A DNA stretch of 64,000 nucleotides from assembly GCA_017695115.1 (NCBI GenBank), contig JADILV010000036.1, forward strand, positions 56,453-120,452, given 5' to 3'. Below, in pieces: positions 43,733 to 52,900 of this stretch (its first letter is position 1; every line of letters begins with the position of its first letter). Below the pieces are notes generated by a model. It was not told the origin of the DNA and did not search any database. It saw nothing but the letters and a program-made list of their open reading frames with translations. Both the position numbers and the translations under genes were made by a program. Source of the stretch: Candidatus Cryptobacteroides avicola (GTDB lineage: Bacteria > Bacteroidota > Bacteroidia > Bacteroidales > UBA932).

Positions 43733-46396
43733 ATGAAGAAAGTTGTTTTGGCGGCACTTGCCGTTGTGCTTCCGTTCACTGTAATGGCAATGGAAGACAG
43801 GAATATTCAGAAAATGCAATGCGAGCATCTTGATTCCCCTGTGGGGATAGATGCGGGGACCCCGCGCCTTTCATGGATGCTCCCTGACGGTGTGGTAAAG
43901 CAGACCGGCTATCAGGTAGTCGTAGGGACAGACTCGGCCGGAGTGGCTTCTTTTGAAGGCAATATGTGGAATTCAGGGATAGTCGAATCCGATGATGTCC
44001 TTGTGCGGTATTCAGGGATTCCTCTTGAACCTTTTACCAGATATTTCTGGAAAGTGACGGCATGGGATCAGGACCAGACGGCCATAGAGTCCGGGGTGGA
44101 CTTCTTCGAGACCGGTATGATGGGAACTGAAAACTGGCAGGGATGCTGGATCGGTGACGGGCATGACAGGGAATACAAGCCGGCCCCGTATTTCAGAAAG
44201 GAATTTTCTGTCGGGAAAGGAATAAGGGCCGCTCGTGCGTATATTGCCGTCGGAGGCCTGTATGAATTGTACATAAACGGAGAACGGATAGGCGACCACA
44301 GACTGGATCCCATGTACACCAGGTTCGACAGAAGGAATCTGTATGTTACTTATGATGTTACCGACCGTCTTCAGGAAGGGGCGAATGCCGTGGGAGTCCT
44401 TCTCGGGAACGGATGGTACAACCATCAGTCCGGGGCGGTATGGGATTTTGACAATGCCCCGTGGCGCAACAGGCCGGCTTTCTGCCTGGATCTGCGTATC
44501 GAATACGAGGACGGGACGTCCGAAGTGGTGAAGACCGATCTTGACTGGAAGACATCGGAAGGTCCGCTGAGGTTCAACAGTATCTATACTTCCGAGCATT
44601 ATGATGCACGCCTGGAACAGGACGGCTGGGCGGAACCGGGATTCGATGATTCCGCATGGCAGGGAGTCCGTTACAGGAGTGCTCCGTCCCGGAACATAAC
44701 CGCACAGCAGACAGTCCCTATAAGGAATGTCACAGAGTACCGTCCGGTAGAGGTGCGCAGGCTGGATGACCGGAGCGTGCTTTTCGATTTCGGACAGAAC
44801 ATGGCCGGCGTCACCAGGCTCAGGCTCTCAGGGGAAGAAGGGACTGAAGTCAGGCTGATCCATTCCGAAAGGATTCATGAGGACGGGCATGCGGATCTTT
44901 CCAATATCGACGTATATTTCAGGCCTAAGGACAATGAGGATTTCTTCCAGACCGATATCATCACCCTCAGCGGGAAAGGTCAGGATGAATTTATGGCGAA
45001 GTTCAACTACAAAGGATTCAGATATGTAGAAGTAGTCACCGACCGTCCTGTGGAAATCCCCGATACGGCCCTTACGGCTTTCTTCATGCACAGCGATGTG
45101 GCTCCGGCAGGAGACCTGCGTTCTTCCTCTGACCTTATCGGGAAACTGTGGAAGGCAACGAACATGGCATATCTCTCCAACCTGATGGGTTATCCTACCG
45201 ACTGCCCTCAACGCGAGAAGAACGGCTGGACCGGGGACGGGCATCTGGCCATCGAGACCGCCTTGTACAATTATGACGGCATTACCGTATACGAAAAATG
45301 GCTGGCCGACCACCGGGACGAGCAGCAGCCGAACGGCGTTCTGCCGGATATTGTCCCTACAGGCGGCTGGGGATACGGTACGGACAATGGTCTTGACTGG
45401 ACAAGCACCATTGCCATCATCCCGTGGAATCTCTATCTTTTCTACGGCGACACCAAGCCTCTGGAAGACTGCTATGAAAGCATAAAGCGATATGTCGACT
45501 ATGTGGACAGACGCAGTCCAGGACATCTGACTTCATACGGCAGGGGAGACTGGGTGCCGGTCAAGTCCCGTTCGGACAAGGAACTGACATCATCGGTCTA
45601 TTTTTATACCGATGCGCGTATATTGTCAGAGGCTGCGGCCATTTTCGGCAATGAAGAGGACAGAAAGCACTATGGAGAGCTGGCAGGGAAAATCAGGGAT
45701 GCCATCAACGGAAAATATCTTGATATGGAAACCGGCATTTATGCTTCCGGTACCCAGACGGAACTGAGCGTGCCTCTGTTCTGGGGAGTGGTCCCGGAGG
45801 AAGTAAGGCCATTGACAGCGGCTGCCCTTGCCGCAAAAGTCGCCGAGGCCGATTATCATATAGATTGCGGAGTGCTCGGCGCGAAAGCCTTGCTGAACGC
45901 ACTGTCCGAGAACGGCTATGCCGAAGTTGCATATAAAGTGGCGACACAGGATACATACCCTTCATGGGGATGGTGGGTAGTCAACGGAGCCACTACACTG
46001 CTCGAGAACTGGGATCTGGAAGCGACCCGGGACATTTCCGACAACCACATGATGTTCGGGGAGATCGGGGCATGGCTTTTCAAGGGGCTCGGCGGAATCC
46101 GGCCTGACCCTTCCGACCCCGGATTCAAGCATATAATACTGACTCCTTTGTTTGCTGACGGTCTGGACAGGTTCGAGGCAAGCCATTTGGCTCCTGACGG
46201 TATCATCACTTCATCCTGGACAAGGAAAGGCAACAAGGTGACATATACGGTAAAGGTTCCGTCCAATACTTCCGCGACCCTTTCCGTTCAGGCAAAACGG
46301 GTGCAGTGCCCAGGACTCAATCCTGAAAAGACCGGGGACGGCATCTGGAAGACCGGGATACCTGCCGGCACATGGAAATTTTCAATAGCATTATAA
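43733..46396 (+). CDS. GH78 alpha-L-rhamnosidase
   Basis: An 887-residue secreted enzyme (signal peptide M-K-K-V-V-L-A-A-L ending near A-M-A). Domains in order: Ig-like start with P-R-L-S-W (to about 125), beta-sandwich with W-x-G-C-W-I-G and F-R-K-E-F (to about 300), the concanavalin-like L-F-D-F-G-Q-N-M-A-G module, then the six-hairpin barrel. The active-site motif T-D-C-P-Q-R-E-K-N-G-W-T-G-D is complete (about 489-502), with the general acid Glu. Family knowledge: inverting exo-rhamnosidase releasing terminal alpha-L-rhamnose. I chose ATG 43733 for the signal peptide; in-frame ATG 43715 lies next to the promoter. Confidence 0.94.
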   Translation: MKKVVLAALAVVLPFTVMAMEDRNIQKMQCEHLDSPVGIDAGTPRLSWMLPDGVVKQTGYQVVVGTDSAGVASFEGNMWNSGIVESDDVLVRYSGIPLEPFTRYFWKVTAWDQDQTAIESGVDFFETGMMGTENWQGCWIGDGHDREYKPAPYFRKEFSVGKGIRAARAYIAVGGLYELYINGERIGDHRLDPMYTRFDRRNLYVTYDVTDRLQEGANAVGVLLGNGWYNHQSGAVWDFDNAPWRNRPAFCLDLRIEYEDGTSEVVKTDLDWKTSEGPLRFNSIYTSEHYDARLEQDGWAEPGFDDSAWQGVRYRSAPSRNITAQQTVPIRNVTEYRPVEVRRLDDRSVLFDFGQNMAGVTRLRLSGEEGTEVRLIHSERIHEDGHADLSNIDVYFRPKDNEDFFQTDIITLSGKGQDEFMAKFNYKGFRYVEVVTDRPVEIPDTALTAFFMHSDVAPAGDLRSSSDLIGKLWKATNMAYLSNLMGYPTDCPQREKNGWTGDGHLAIETALYNYDGITVYEKWLADHRDEQQPNGVLPDIVPTGGWGYGTDNGLDWTSTIAIIPWNLYLFYGDTKPLEDCYESIKRYVDYVDRRSPGHLTSYGRGDWVPVKSRSDKELTSSVYFYTDARILSEAAAIFGNEEDRKHYGELAGKIRDAINGKYLDMETGIYASGTQTELSVPLFWGVVPEEVRPLTAAALAAKVAEADYHIDCGVLGAKALLNALSENGYAEVAYKVATQDTYPSWGWWVVNGATTLLENWDLEATRDISDNHMMFGEIGAWLFKGLGGIRPDPSDPGFKHIILTPLFADGLDRFEASHLAPDGIITSSWTRKGNKVTYTVKVPSNTSATLSVQAKRVQCPGLNPEKTGDGIWKTGIPAGTWKFSIAL

Positions 46397-46426
46397 AAAA
46401 TCGTTACACTATAATTAATAACCGAC

Positions 46427-49207
46427 ATGTTAAAAAAGGCAATGATGGCAGCGGTTTCCCTGCTGCTCTTTTCTTCAGCAATGTTGTCCGCCGGAGACGG
46501 TAAGATTACCGTCGGGGACTTGAAGTGCAATATGCAGTCTGATCCGATGGGGGTAGGCGAAGACGGCGTTTTCCTGAGCTGGATACTTGATTCGGATGCC
46601 AGGAATGTCCGCCAGACAGCCTACCGCATCCAGGTAGGGTCGTCCCGCGAGGCCCTTTCAGCCGGAAAGGCGGACAAATGGGATTCGGGATGGGTGAAAT
46701 CGTCTGAAACAGTGTATATCCCTTATGGCGGGGATCCGCTTGAAAGCAGGGAGACCTGCTATTGGAGAGTCCAGGTGAAGACCAATGCCGGAAAGACCGG
46801 CTGGTCGCCTGTTTCCATGTGGACTATGGCGCTGCTTTCTGAAAATGACTGGAAAGCGCAGTGGATAGGGCTGGATGCCTGTGCGGAAGATGAAAAGACT
46901 GAAGGATGTACCAGACTGGCCGCGAGATATTTCAGGAAGGATTTCACCGCTTCCGGGAAGGATGCCGGTGAAGTTGAAAAAGCGGTGCTTTACATAAGCG
47001 GCCTTGGTATGTACGAGGCATTTGTCAACGGACATCATGTCGGTGACCATGTCCATTCTCCGGTAGTGAGTGACTATGGAAAGTCAGTGAATTACAATAC
47101 TTTCGACGTGACATCCCTTATAGAGCCGGGAAAAGAGAATACGATAGGTGCGGTAGTCGGGAACGGGCTTTTCTTCGCACCGAGGAATCCCGGTCTCCGT
47201 CATTTCGGATACCCGAGGCTTCTCGCACAGCTTGAAATCACATACGGTGACGGGAGTGTCCAGACAGTGGTCAGCGACGGGACCTGGAAAGTCTCGACAG
47301 ACGGTCCGATAAGGGCCAACAATTATTATGACGGTGAGGAATATGATTCCAGGAAAGAGATTCCGGGCTGGGCGGAACCTGGATTTTCTGAAAATCCGTC
47401 TACGGATATGGGAAAGAGATGGAGCGCTGCAAGGCTTGTTTCTGCACCTTCAGGAAAGCTTCAGGCGCAGCAGAATCCTCCGATAAAGGTCATGCATACT
47501 GTCAGGCCCGTGTCAGTCAGGGAACTGAAGCCCGGGACATATATTCTGGACATGGGCCAGAACATGGTCGGATGGGTAAAGATGTCCGGGAAGATTCCGG
47601 CAGGACAGGAAGTCCGTCTCCGTTTTGCAGAGATTCTGAACCCTGACGGTTCCCTTTATACGGCCAATCTCAGGACGGCTGCATGTACGGATGTTGTCAT
47701 CGGGAACGGCAGGGAGTTTACCTGGAAGCCGTCTTTTGTCTTCCACGGGTTCAGGTATGTCGAGGTTTCCGGATATCCCGGAGTCCCTGATCCTGAAGAT
47801 TTCACAGGAGAAGTGATATATGACAGCATGCCTTTCTCAGGCAGCTTCTCTACATCCGACACCATTGTCAACAGCATATACAGGAATGCCACCTGGGGTA
47901 TAAGGGGCAACTATCATGGAATGCCTACCGACTGCCCGCAGAGGGACGAGAGACTCGGGTGGCTCGGGGACAGGACTACCGGCGCATTCGGGGAAAGCTA
48001 TGTTTTCGACAATAATCTCCTGTATGCCAAATGGCTGCAGGACATAGCGGAAACACAGAGGGAAGACGGGGCGGTTTCTGATGTGAGCCCTAATTTCTGG
48101 CAGCTTTACAACAATGACGTGACGTGGCCGAGCGCCTACTTCAACGTGGCTCTGATGCTTTACGAGCGGTATGGCAATCTGGGGCCGATACAGAAGCACT
48201 ATGAGTCAATGAAAAAATGGATGGATTTCATGGCTTCGGACTGCATGTCGGACGGCATAATCCCGAATGATACGTACGGCGACTGGTGCATGCCTCCTGA
48301 GTCTCCGCAGCTCATCCATTCCCAGGATCCGGCCCGCAAGACTGACGGCCGGCTTCTGAGTACCGCCACCTATTACTATCTGCTTGGCGTGATGGAACGT
48401 TTCGCAGCCCTTACCGGGCATGATGCCGATATAGATGCGTTCCGCAGCATGGCAGCCACCGTCAAGGAAGCGTATAACCGTGAATTCATGCACCGGTCCG
48501 ATTCCGGAACCGATGTATGGTACGGGAACAATACGGTTACAGCCAATCTTCTTTCCCTTGTCTACGGACTTGTGCCGGAAGGCTGCGAGGAGTCTGTGTT
48601 CGGACATATCGTGGATAAGACAGTGAATGATTTTGACGGCCATGTGAGTACCGGAGTGATAGGTATCTGCCATCTCATGAGGACCCTCACAAGATACGGC
48701 AGGGCGGACCTGGCGTGGAGGCTTGCCACCAATACGGATTATCCGAGCTGGGGGTATATGGTCAGGCGCGGGGCTACGACCATTTGGGAGCTATGGAACG
48801 GAGATACTGCTGACCCGGCCATGAATTCAGCGAACCATGTCATGCTTCTCGGTGACCTGCTGATATGGTTCTACGAAGATCTGGCTGGAATAAAGACAGC
48901 TCCGGGGGCTTTGGCATTCAACAGCCTGCAGATGAAACCGTATCCGGTAGAAGGCCTGGATCATGTAGATGCTTCATACGATTCGGTAAGAGGCAGGATC
49001 GCAAGTGCCTGGAAAAAGACGGAAAACGGTATGTTCGAATGGGATGTGACCCTGCCGGCAAATACTTCGGCCGAGATATGGGTGCCTTCGGCAGAAGGAA
49101 AAGCTGAAGAAGTATCCGGAAAAGCCGTATTTTTGCGCAGCGAGCCCGGCTATTCTGTCTACAAGGTCGGATCCGGACACTGGAACTTCGTGTCGAGGCT
49201 CCCGTAA
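46427..49207 (+). CDS. GH78 alpha-L-rhamnosidase, second copy
   Basis: A 926-residue secreted enzyme (signal peptide to about A-G-D near residue 24) with the same domain order as the preceding gene but clearly diverged, so not a recent duplication. The active-site motif reads T-D-C-P-Q-R-D-E-R-L-G-W-L-G-D (about 500-514), complete. The C-terminal beta domain contains the W-E-L-W-N-G motif shortly before it. It probably removes rhamnose from a different linkage or aglycone than its neighbour. It starts 30 bases after the first GH78 stop. Confidence 0.94.
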   Translation: MLKKAMMAAVSLLLFSSAMLSAGDGKITVGDLKCNMQSDPMGVGEDGVFLSWILDSDARNVRQTAYRIQVGSSREALSAGKADKWDSGWVKSSETVYIPYGGDPLESRETCYWRVQVKTNAGKTGWSPVSMWTMALLSENDWKAQWIGLDACAEDEKTEGCTRLAARYFRKDFTASGKDAGEVEKAVLYISGLGMYEAFVNGHHVGDHVHSPVVSDYGKSVNYNTFDVTSLIEPGKENTIGAVVGNGLFFAPRNPGLRHFGYPRLLAQLEITYGDGSVQTVVSDGTWKVSTDGPIRANNYYDGEEYDSRKEIPGWAEPGFSENPSTDMGKRWSAARLVSAPSGKLQAQQNPPIKVMHTVRPVSVRELKPGTYILDMGQNMVGWVKMSGKIPAGQEVRLRFAEILNPDGSLYTANLRTAACTDVVIGNGREFTWKPSFVFHGFRYVEVSGYPGVPDPEDFTGEVIYDSMPFSGSFSTSDTIVNSIYRNATWGIRGNYHGMPTDCPQRDERLGWLGDRTTGAFGESYVFDNNLLYAKWLQDIAETQREDGAVSDVSPNFWQLYNNDVTWPSAYFNVALMLYERYGNLGPIQKHYESMKKWMDFMASDCMSDGIIPNDTYGDWCMPPESPQLIHSQDPARKTDGRLLSTATYYYLLGVMERFAALTGHDADIDAFRSMAATVKEAYNREFMHRSDSGTDVWYGNNTVTANLLSLVYGLVPEGCEESVFGHIVDKTVNDFDGHVSTGVIGICHLMRTLTRYGRADLAWRLATNTDYPSWGYMVRRGATTIWELWNGDTADPAMNSANHVMLLGDLLIWFYEDLAGIKTAPGALAFNSLQMKPYPVEGLDHVDASYDSVRGRIASAWKKTENGMFEWDVTLPANTSAEIWVPSAEGKAEEVSGKAVFLRSEPGYSVYKVGSGHWNFVSRLP

Positions 49208-49237
49208 CGGAAAGGACCTGACCCGGTCCTGATTCCG
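49208..49237 (+). other. Hairpin between GH78 and GH127 genes
   Basis: CGGAA-AGGACC pairs with GGTCCT-(GA)-TTCCG, an 11-bp stem with a two-base bulge and a six-base loop, starting right after the GH78 stop. There is no U-run behind it, so it may stabilise or process the mRNA rather than end it. About 45 bases later TAACTTCG (49282-49289) is a weak -7 box for GH127. Confidence 0.45.
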
Positions 49238-49313
49238 GTAGTCAATAGTAAAACATTGAATATTAGAATAATATAATTAAATAACTTCGTCGGATTGACG
49301 TCAATTGAGTATT

Positions 49314-51365
49314 ATGAATATAAAGAACCTGACAATCTTATTGTCCTGCTCTGCAGCCCTTGCGCTCTGCTCGTGCTCTTCGGGGGAAGGACAGACGAAA
49401 GTGACGGTAGTGGGCAGACCGGATGTTTCACAGACAAATGTGAATTATGTGTCCAACAGGGCTCCGCTCCGGCCTCTTAATTTCATAAAGCTGCCGGTAG
49501 GTGACGTGCAGCCGGAAGGATGGGTCAGAAAATATCTTGAACTCCAGCGGGACGGTCTTACCGGACATCTGGGAGAGATAAGCGCATGGCTCGAGAAAGA
49601 CGGCAATGCCTGGCTTTCGGATGGCGGTGACCACGGATGGGAAGAGGTGCCGTACTGGCTCAAAGGCTACGGCAATCTGGCCTATATCCTTAATGATGAG
49701 GATATGATAGAGGAGACAAAGGTCTGGATAGAAGGCGCTCTGGCTTCGGCCCGTCCTGACGGATATTTCGGCCCTGTGAATATGAGGAACGGCAAAAAGG
49801 AACTGTGGGCGCAGATGATAATGCTCTGGTGCCTGCAGTCTTATTATGAATATTCCGGAGATGAACGGGTGATAAAGCTCATGACGGATTATTTCAGGTG
49901 GCAGCTGTCCGTGCCTGACGGGGATTTCCTCGAGGACTACTGGGAGAACAGCAGGGGAGGCGACAATCTCCTGAGCGTCTACTGGCTTTACAACCGTACC
50001 GGAGATGATTTCCTGCTTGAGCTTGCTGAAAAGATTCACCGCAATACGGCGGACTGGACGCAGCCGACCTCACTGCCCAACTGGCATAATGTCAATATCG
50101 CCCAGTGCTTCCGCGAACCTGCGGAATATTACATGCTGACAGGCGACTCGACTATGCTCCATGCTTCATACAACGTGCATGACCTTATCCGCCGCACTTT
50201 CGGTCAGGTGCCCGGCGGCATGTTCGGGTCGGACGAAAATGCCAGGCTCGGATACATCGACCCACGGCAGGGCGTGGAGACCTGCGGCATAGTGGAGCAG
50301 ATGGCTTCCGATGAGATAATGCTCAGGATGACAGGAGACCCTTTCTGGGCCGGGCATTGCGAGGAGGTGGCTTTCAATACTTATCCGGCTGCAGTCATGC
50401 CTGATTTCAAGGCCCTCAGATATATAACTTCTCCGAATCATGCGGTCAGCGATTCCGAGAACCACCACCCGGGTATAGCCAACGCAGGACCGTTCCTTTC
50501 TATGAATCCGTTCAGCAGCCGGTGCTGCCAGCATAACCATGCTTTCGGATGGCCTTATTTTGCCGAAAACCTGATATACGCCACTCCTGACAATGGTGTT
50601 GCCGCGGTAATTTACTCTGCATGCAGGGCTACAGTGAAAGTGGCGGACGGTCATGAAATCGTCCTGCATGAGCAGACACGGTATCCTTTCGACGAGACTA
50701 TAGATTTTACTGTATCCACCGCATCTGAGGCGGCTTTCCCGATGTATTTCCGCATACCTTCATGGGCGGAAGGGGCGACAGTGGCTGTCAACGGCAGGAA
50801 AGCAGGCCGTCCCGTTCCGGGCAGATACGTGAAGATCGACCGTGTCTGGAAAGACGGTGACAGGATAACTCTTGAATTCCCTATGTCTCTGGGCATGAGG
50901 ACATGGCAGGTAAACAAGAACAGTGTAAGCGTGGATTACGGTCCTCTGACCCTGTCTCTGAAGATCGATGAGAAGTATGTGCAGAGGAACAGCGCCGAAA
51001 CAGCCATCTGGGATTCCAAGTGGCAGAAAGACGCAGACCCTTCCAAATGGCCTACTACCGAGATTTATCCGGACAGCCCATGGAACTATGCGTTGGTGCT
51101 GTCCGGCTCGGGAGACCCTCTTTCCGGTATAGAGGTAGTGCGCAAGGACTGGCCTGCGGATGATTTCCCGTTTACTCTTGAAAGTGTCCCTTTGGAGTTC
51201 AAGGCTACCGGCCGCAGGGTTCCGTCATGGACTCTGGATGAGACGGGACTGTGTGCCGTACTTCCGGATGAAGGGGTACAGACAGGTCCGGACGAGCATG
51301 TGACACTTGTCCCTATGGGGGCTGCCAGGCTCAGGATTTCCGCCTTCCCGAATGTAACGGAATAA
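49314..51365 (+). CDS. GH127-type beta-L-arabinofuranosidase (DUF1680), lipoprotein
   Basis: A 683-residue lipoprotein: signal peptide with lipobox L-C-S-C (Cys22 by this start). The six-hairpin barrel carries the W-L-K-G-Y-G-N-L-A-Y and M-F-G-S-D-E motifs. The zinc and catalytic centre of GH127 is conserved: Glu322 and Cys324 in V-E-T-C, and Cys404-Cys405 in S-R-C-C-Q. In the known Bifidobacterium enzyme three Cys and one Glu bind zinc and one Cys is the nucleophile. Related DUF1680 families act on other arabinosides, so exact linkage is open. I chose ATG 49314. It is the last gene of the hydrolase series, and its stop is one base from that of convergent metK. Confidence 0.88.
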   Translation: MNIKNLTILLSCSAALALCSCSSGEGQTKVTVVGRPDVSQTNVNYVSNRAPLRPLNFIKLPVGDVQPEGWVRKYLELQRDGLTGHLGEISAWLEKDGNAWLSDGGDHGWEEVPYWLKGYGNLAYILNDEDMIEETKVWIEGALASARPDGYFGPVNMRNGKKELWAQMIMLWCLQSYYEYSGDERVIKLMTDYFRWQLSVPDGDFLEDYWENSRGGDNLLSVYWLYNRTGDDFLLELAEKIHRNTADWTQPTSLPNWHNVNIAQCFREPAEYYMLTGDSTMLHASYNVHDLIRRTFGQVPGGMFGSDENARLGYIDPRQGVETCGIVEQMASDEIMLRMTGDPFWAGHCEEVAFNTYPAAVMPDFKALRYITSPNHAVSDSENHHPGIANAGPFLSMNPFSSRCCQHNHAFGWPYFAENLIYATPDNGVAAVIYSACRATVKVADGHEIVLHEQTRYPFDETIDFTVSTASEAAFPMYFRIPSWAEGATVAVNGRKAGRPVPGRYVKIDRVWKDGDRITLEFPMSLGMRTWQVNKNSVSVDYGPLTLSLKIDEKYVQRNSAETAIWDSKWQKDADPSKWPTTEIYPDSPWNYALVLSGSGDPLSGIEVVRKDWPADDFPFTLESVPLEFKATGRRVPSWTLDETGLCAVLPDEGVQTGPDEHVTLVPMGAARLRISAFPNVTE

Positions 51366-51366
51366 T

Positions 51367-52704
51367 TCAGGACAGTCCGAACTCTTTCCGGATTCTTTCT
51401 ACGGAGTCGAGAAGCTCCCATCCGAAAAACTGCACGTATTCCTGGGATTTCCTGCCGTGGCGGCATATTTCCACATAGTCCTGATACGGTTTGCGTCCTA
51501 CATGCCCGTATGCCGCAGTAGGTTCGTAGATAGGTTTTTTCAACTGGAATTTCTCGATGATCTTGGCCGGTCGCAGATCGAACATGCTGCCGATATGTTC
51601 TGCTATCTCCGCGTCGCCCAGCTGTCTGCCGTTCTTGTCACATGCCGCGGTGCCGTATGTGTTCACGAAGATGCTTACAGGCTGGGCTACGCCTATAGCA
51701 TAGGCCAGCTGGACAAGCATTTCCCGGGCGACACCGGCAGCGACCATGTTTTTGGCGATGTATCTTGCGGCATAAGCTGCAGACCTGTCTACTTTTGAAG
51801 GGTCTTTCCCGGAAAATGCACCGCCTCCGTGCGCTCCTTTGCCGCCGTAGGTGTCCACGATGATTTTCCGTCCTGTGAGTCCTGTGTCCCCGTGCGGACC
51901 TCCGATGACGAATTTCCCGGTCGGGTTCACATGAAGGATATAGTCATCCTTGAAAAGTGCCGCCGTCTCCGGGTGCAGTTCTTCTATCAGCATCGGTATC
52001 AGTATGTTCTGCACATCTTTCCGGATCTTTGCCTGCATGGCGGCGTCCACCCTGTCCTGTCCGTACTGGTCGCAGGCCTCCCTGTATGTCATGTGTCCGA
52101 GTTCTTCCGCTACGAACTCGTCATGCTGGGTGGATATTACGATGGTGTGCACTCTTACCGGTTTGCCCGTATCTCCGTCGTATTCTATAGTGAACTGGGA
52201 CTTGGAGTCTGGGCGCAGGTATGGCATCAGTTCCGGCATTTCCTTACGTATCCGCGCAAGTATCTGCAGGGCCTTATGCGAAAGCGCCAGTGGCAGGGGC
52301 ATATATTCATCCGTGTCACAGCATGCATAGCCGAACATCATTCCCTGGTCTCCGGCTCCCTGCTCTTCAGGGTCGGCTACATCTACGCCCCTGTTTATGT
52401 CCTGGCTCTGCTCGTGCAGGGCGGAGAGCACTCCGCATGAGTTCCCGTCGAACATGTATTCCGCCTTGTTGTACCCTATCCTGTTGATGACCCTTCTCGC
52501 GACGCTCTGGATGTCCACATACGCATCTTCCGAGCGGACTTCCCCTCCTACGACCACCAGGCCTGTGCTGCAGAAAGTCTCGCATGCGACTTTCGCTTCC
52601 GGGTCCTGTTTCAGGAATTCGTCGAGGATTGCATCCGAAATCTGGTCGGCCACCTTGTCAGGATGGCCCTCTGATACTGATTCTGAAGTAAATAGATAAT
52701 TCAT
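51367..52704 (-). CDS. metK: S-adenosylmethionine synthetase
   Basis: Makes S-adenosylmethionine from methionine and ATP in the cytoplasm. Motifs: [13 protein letters not shown] at the start, [12 protein letters not shown] near residue 115, and [16 protein letters not shown]. Length 445 rather than the 380-390 of E. coli, as in other Bacteroidetes. I chose ATG 52704; the longer frame to 52758 reads through the terminator hairpin of the leader. The leader (52705-52858) looks like a SAM-sensing riboswitch followed by an intrinsic terminator, so the gene should be shut off when its product is abundant. Confidence 0.97.
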   Translation of the reverse strand: MNYLFTSESVSEGHPDKVADQISDAILDEFLKQDPEAKVACETFCSTGLVVVGGEVRSEDAYVDIQSVARRVINRIGYNKAEYMFDGNSCGVLSALHEQSQDINRGVDVADPEEQGAGDQGMMFGYACCDTDEYMPLPLALSHKALQILARIRKEMPELMPYLRPDSKSQFTIEYDGDTGKPVRVHTIVISTQHDEFVAEELGHMTYREACDQYGQDRVDAAMQAKIRKDVQNILIPMLIEELHPETAALFKDDYILHVNPTGKFVIGGPHGDTGLTGRKIIVDTYGGKGAHGGGAFSGKDPSKVDRSAAYAARYIAKNMVAAGVAREMLVQLAYAIGVAQPVSIFVNTYGTAACDKNGRQLGDAEIAEHIGSMFDLRPAKIIEKFQLKKPIYEPTAAYGHVGRKPYQDYVEICRHGRKSQEYVQFFGWELLDSVERIRKEFGLS

Positions 52705-52711
52705 AATATGT

Positions 52712-52744
52712 AAAATAAAAAAGCCGTCAGCGGAAAGCTGCGGC
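52712..52744 (-). terminator. Intrinsic terminator (attenuator) in the metK leader
   Basis: On the minus strand GCCGCAGC (52737-52744) pairs with GCTGACGGC (52723-52731, one bulged A) around five bases. TTTTTTATTTT follows, and the metK ATG comes eight bases later. A terminator directly before the gene it precedes only makes sense as a conditional one. Confidence 0.8.
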
Positions 52745-52794
52745 CTGCACGAACACAAATATTGATTTTTATCGCCGGCATTACAGCCGACAGG

Positions 52795-52858
52795 TATGTC
52801 AACATTTTAGCATTTTTTTAAGTGGTTGCAAGCAGCCAAATCTTTCCACATGTATTTC
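52795..52858 (-). ncRNA. SAM-II-like riboswitch aptamer upstream of metK
   Basis: The minus strand holds, in order, GTGG, GATTT, CTTGCAA, CCAC, an A-rich stretch and ATGCTAAAA. Order and spacing match the SAM-II pseudoknot: stem P1 is GTGG/CCAC (52846-52849 with 52822-52825), and TTGCA in the loop can pair with the TGCTA before the conserved AAAA. The location before metK, and the terminator after it, fit SAM feedback. GCTGC in the aptamer (within 52832-52836) is complementary to GCAGC in the terminator's 5' arm, a possible antiterminator. Assigned by eye; no covariance search was done. Related SAM-V elements look similar. Confidence 0.65.
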
Positions 52859-52864
52859 CGGCTG

Positions 52865-52894
52865 CAAAGGTAATACAAAAAATCGAATTCCAAA
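52865..52894 (-). promoter_or_regulatory. metK promoter
   Basis: The minus strand reads TTTG (52891-52894), 18 bases, TACCTTTG (52865-52872). Both Bacteroidetes consensus boxes are exact, making this the best promoter in the window. It starts directly after the sulfatase stop and gives a leader of about 150 bases. Confidence 0.8.
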
Positions 52895-52900
52895 CATAAT

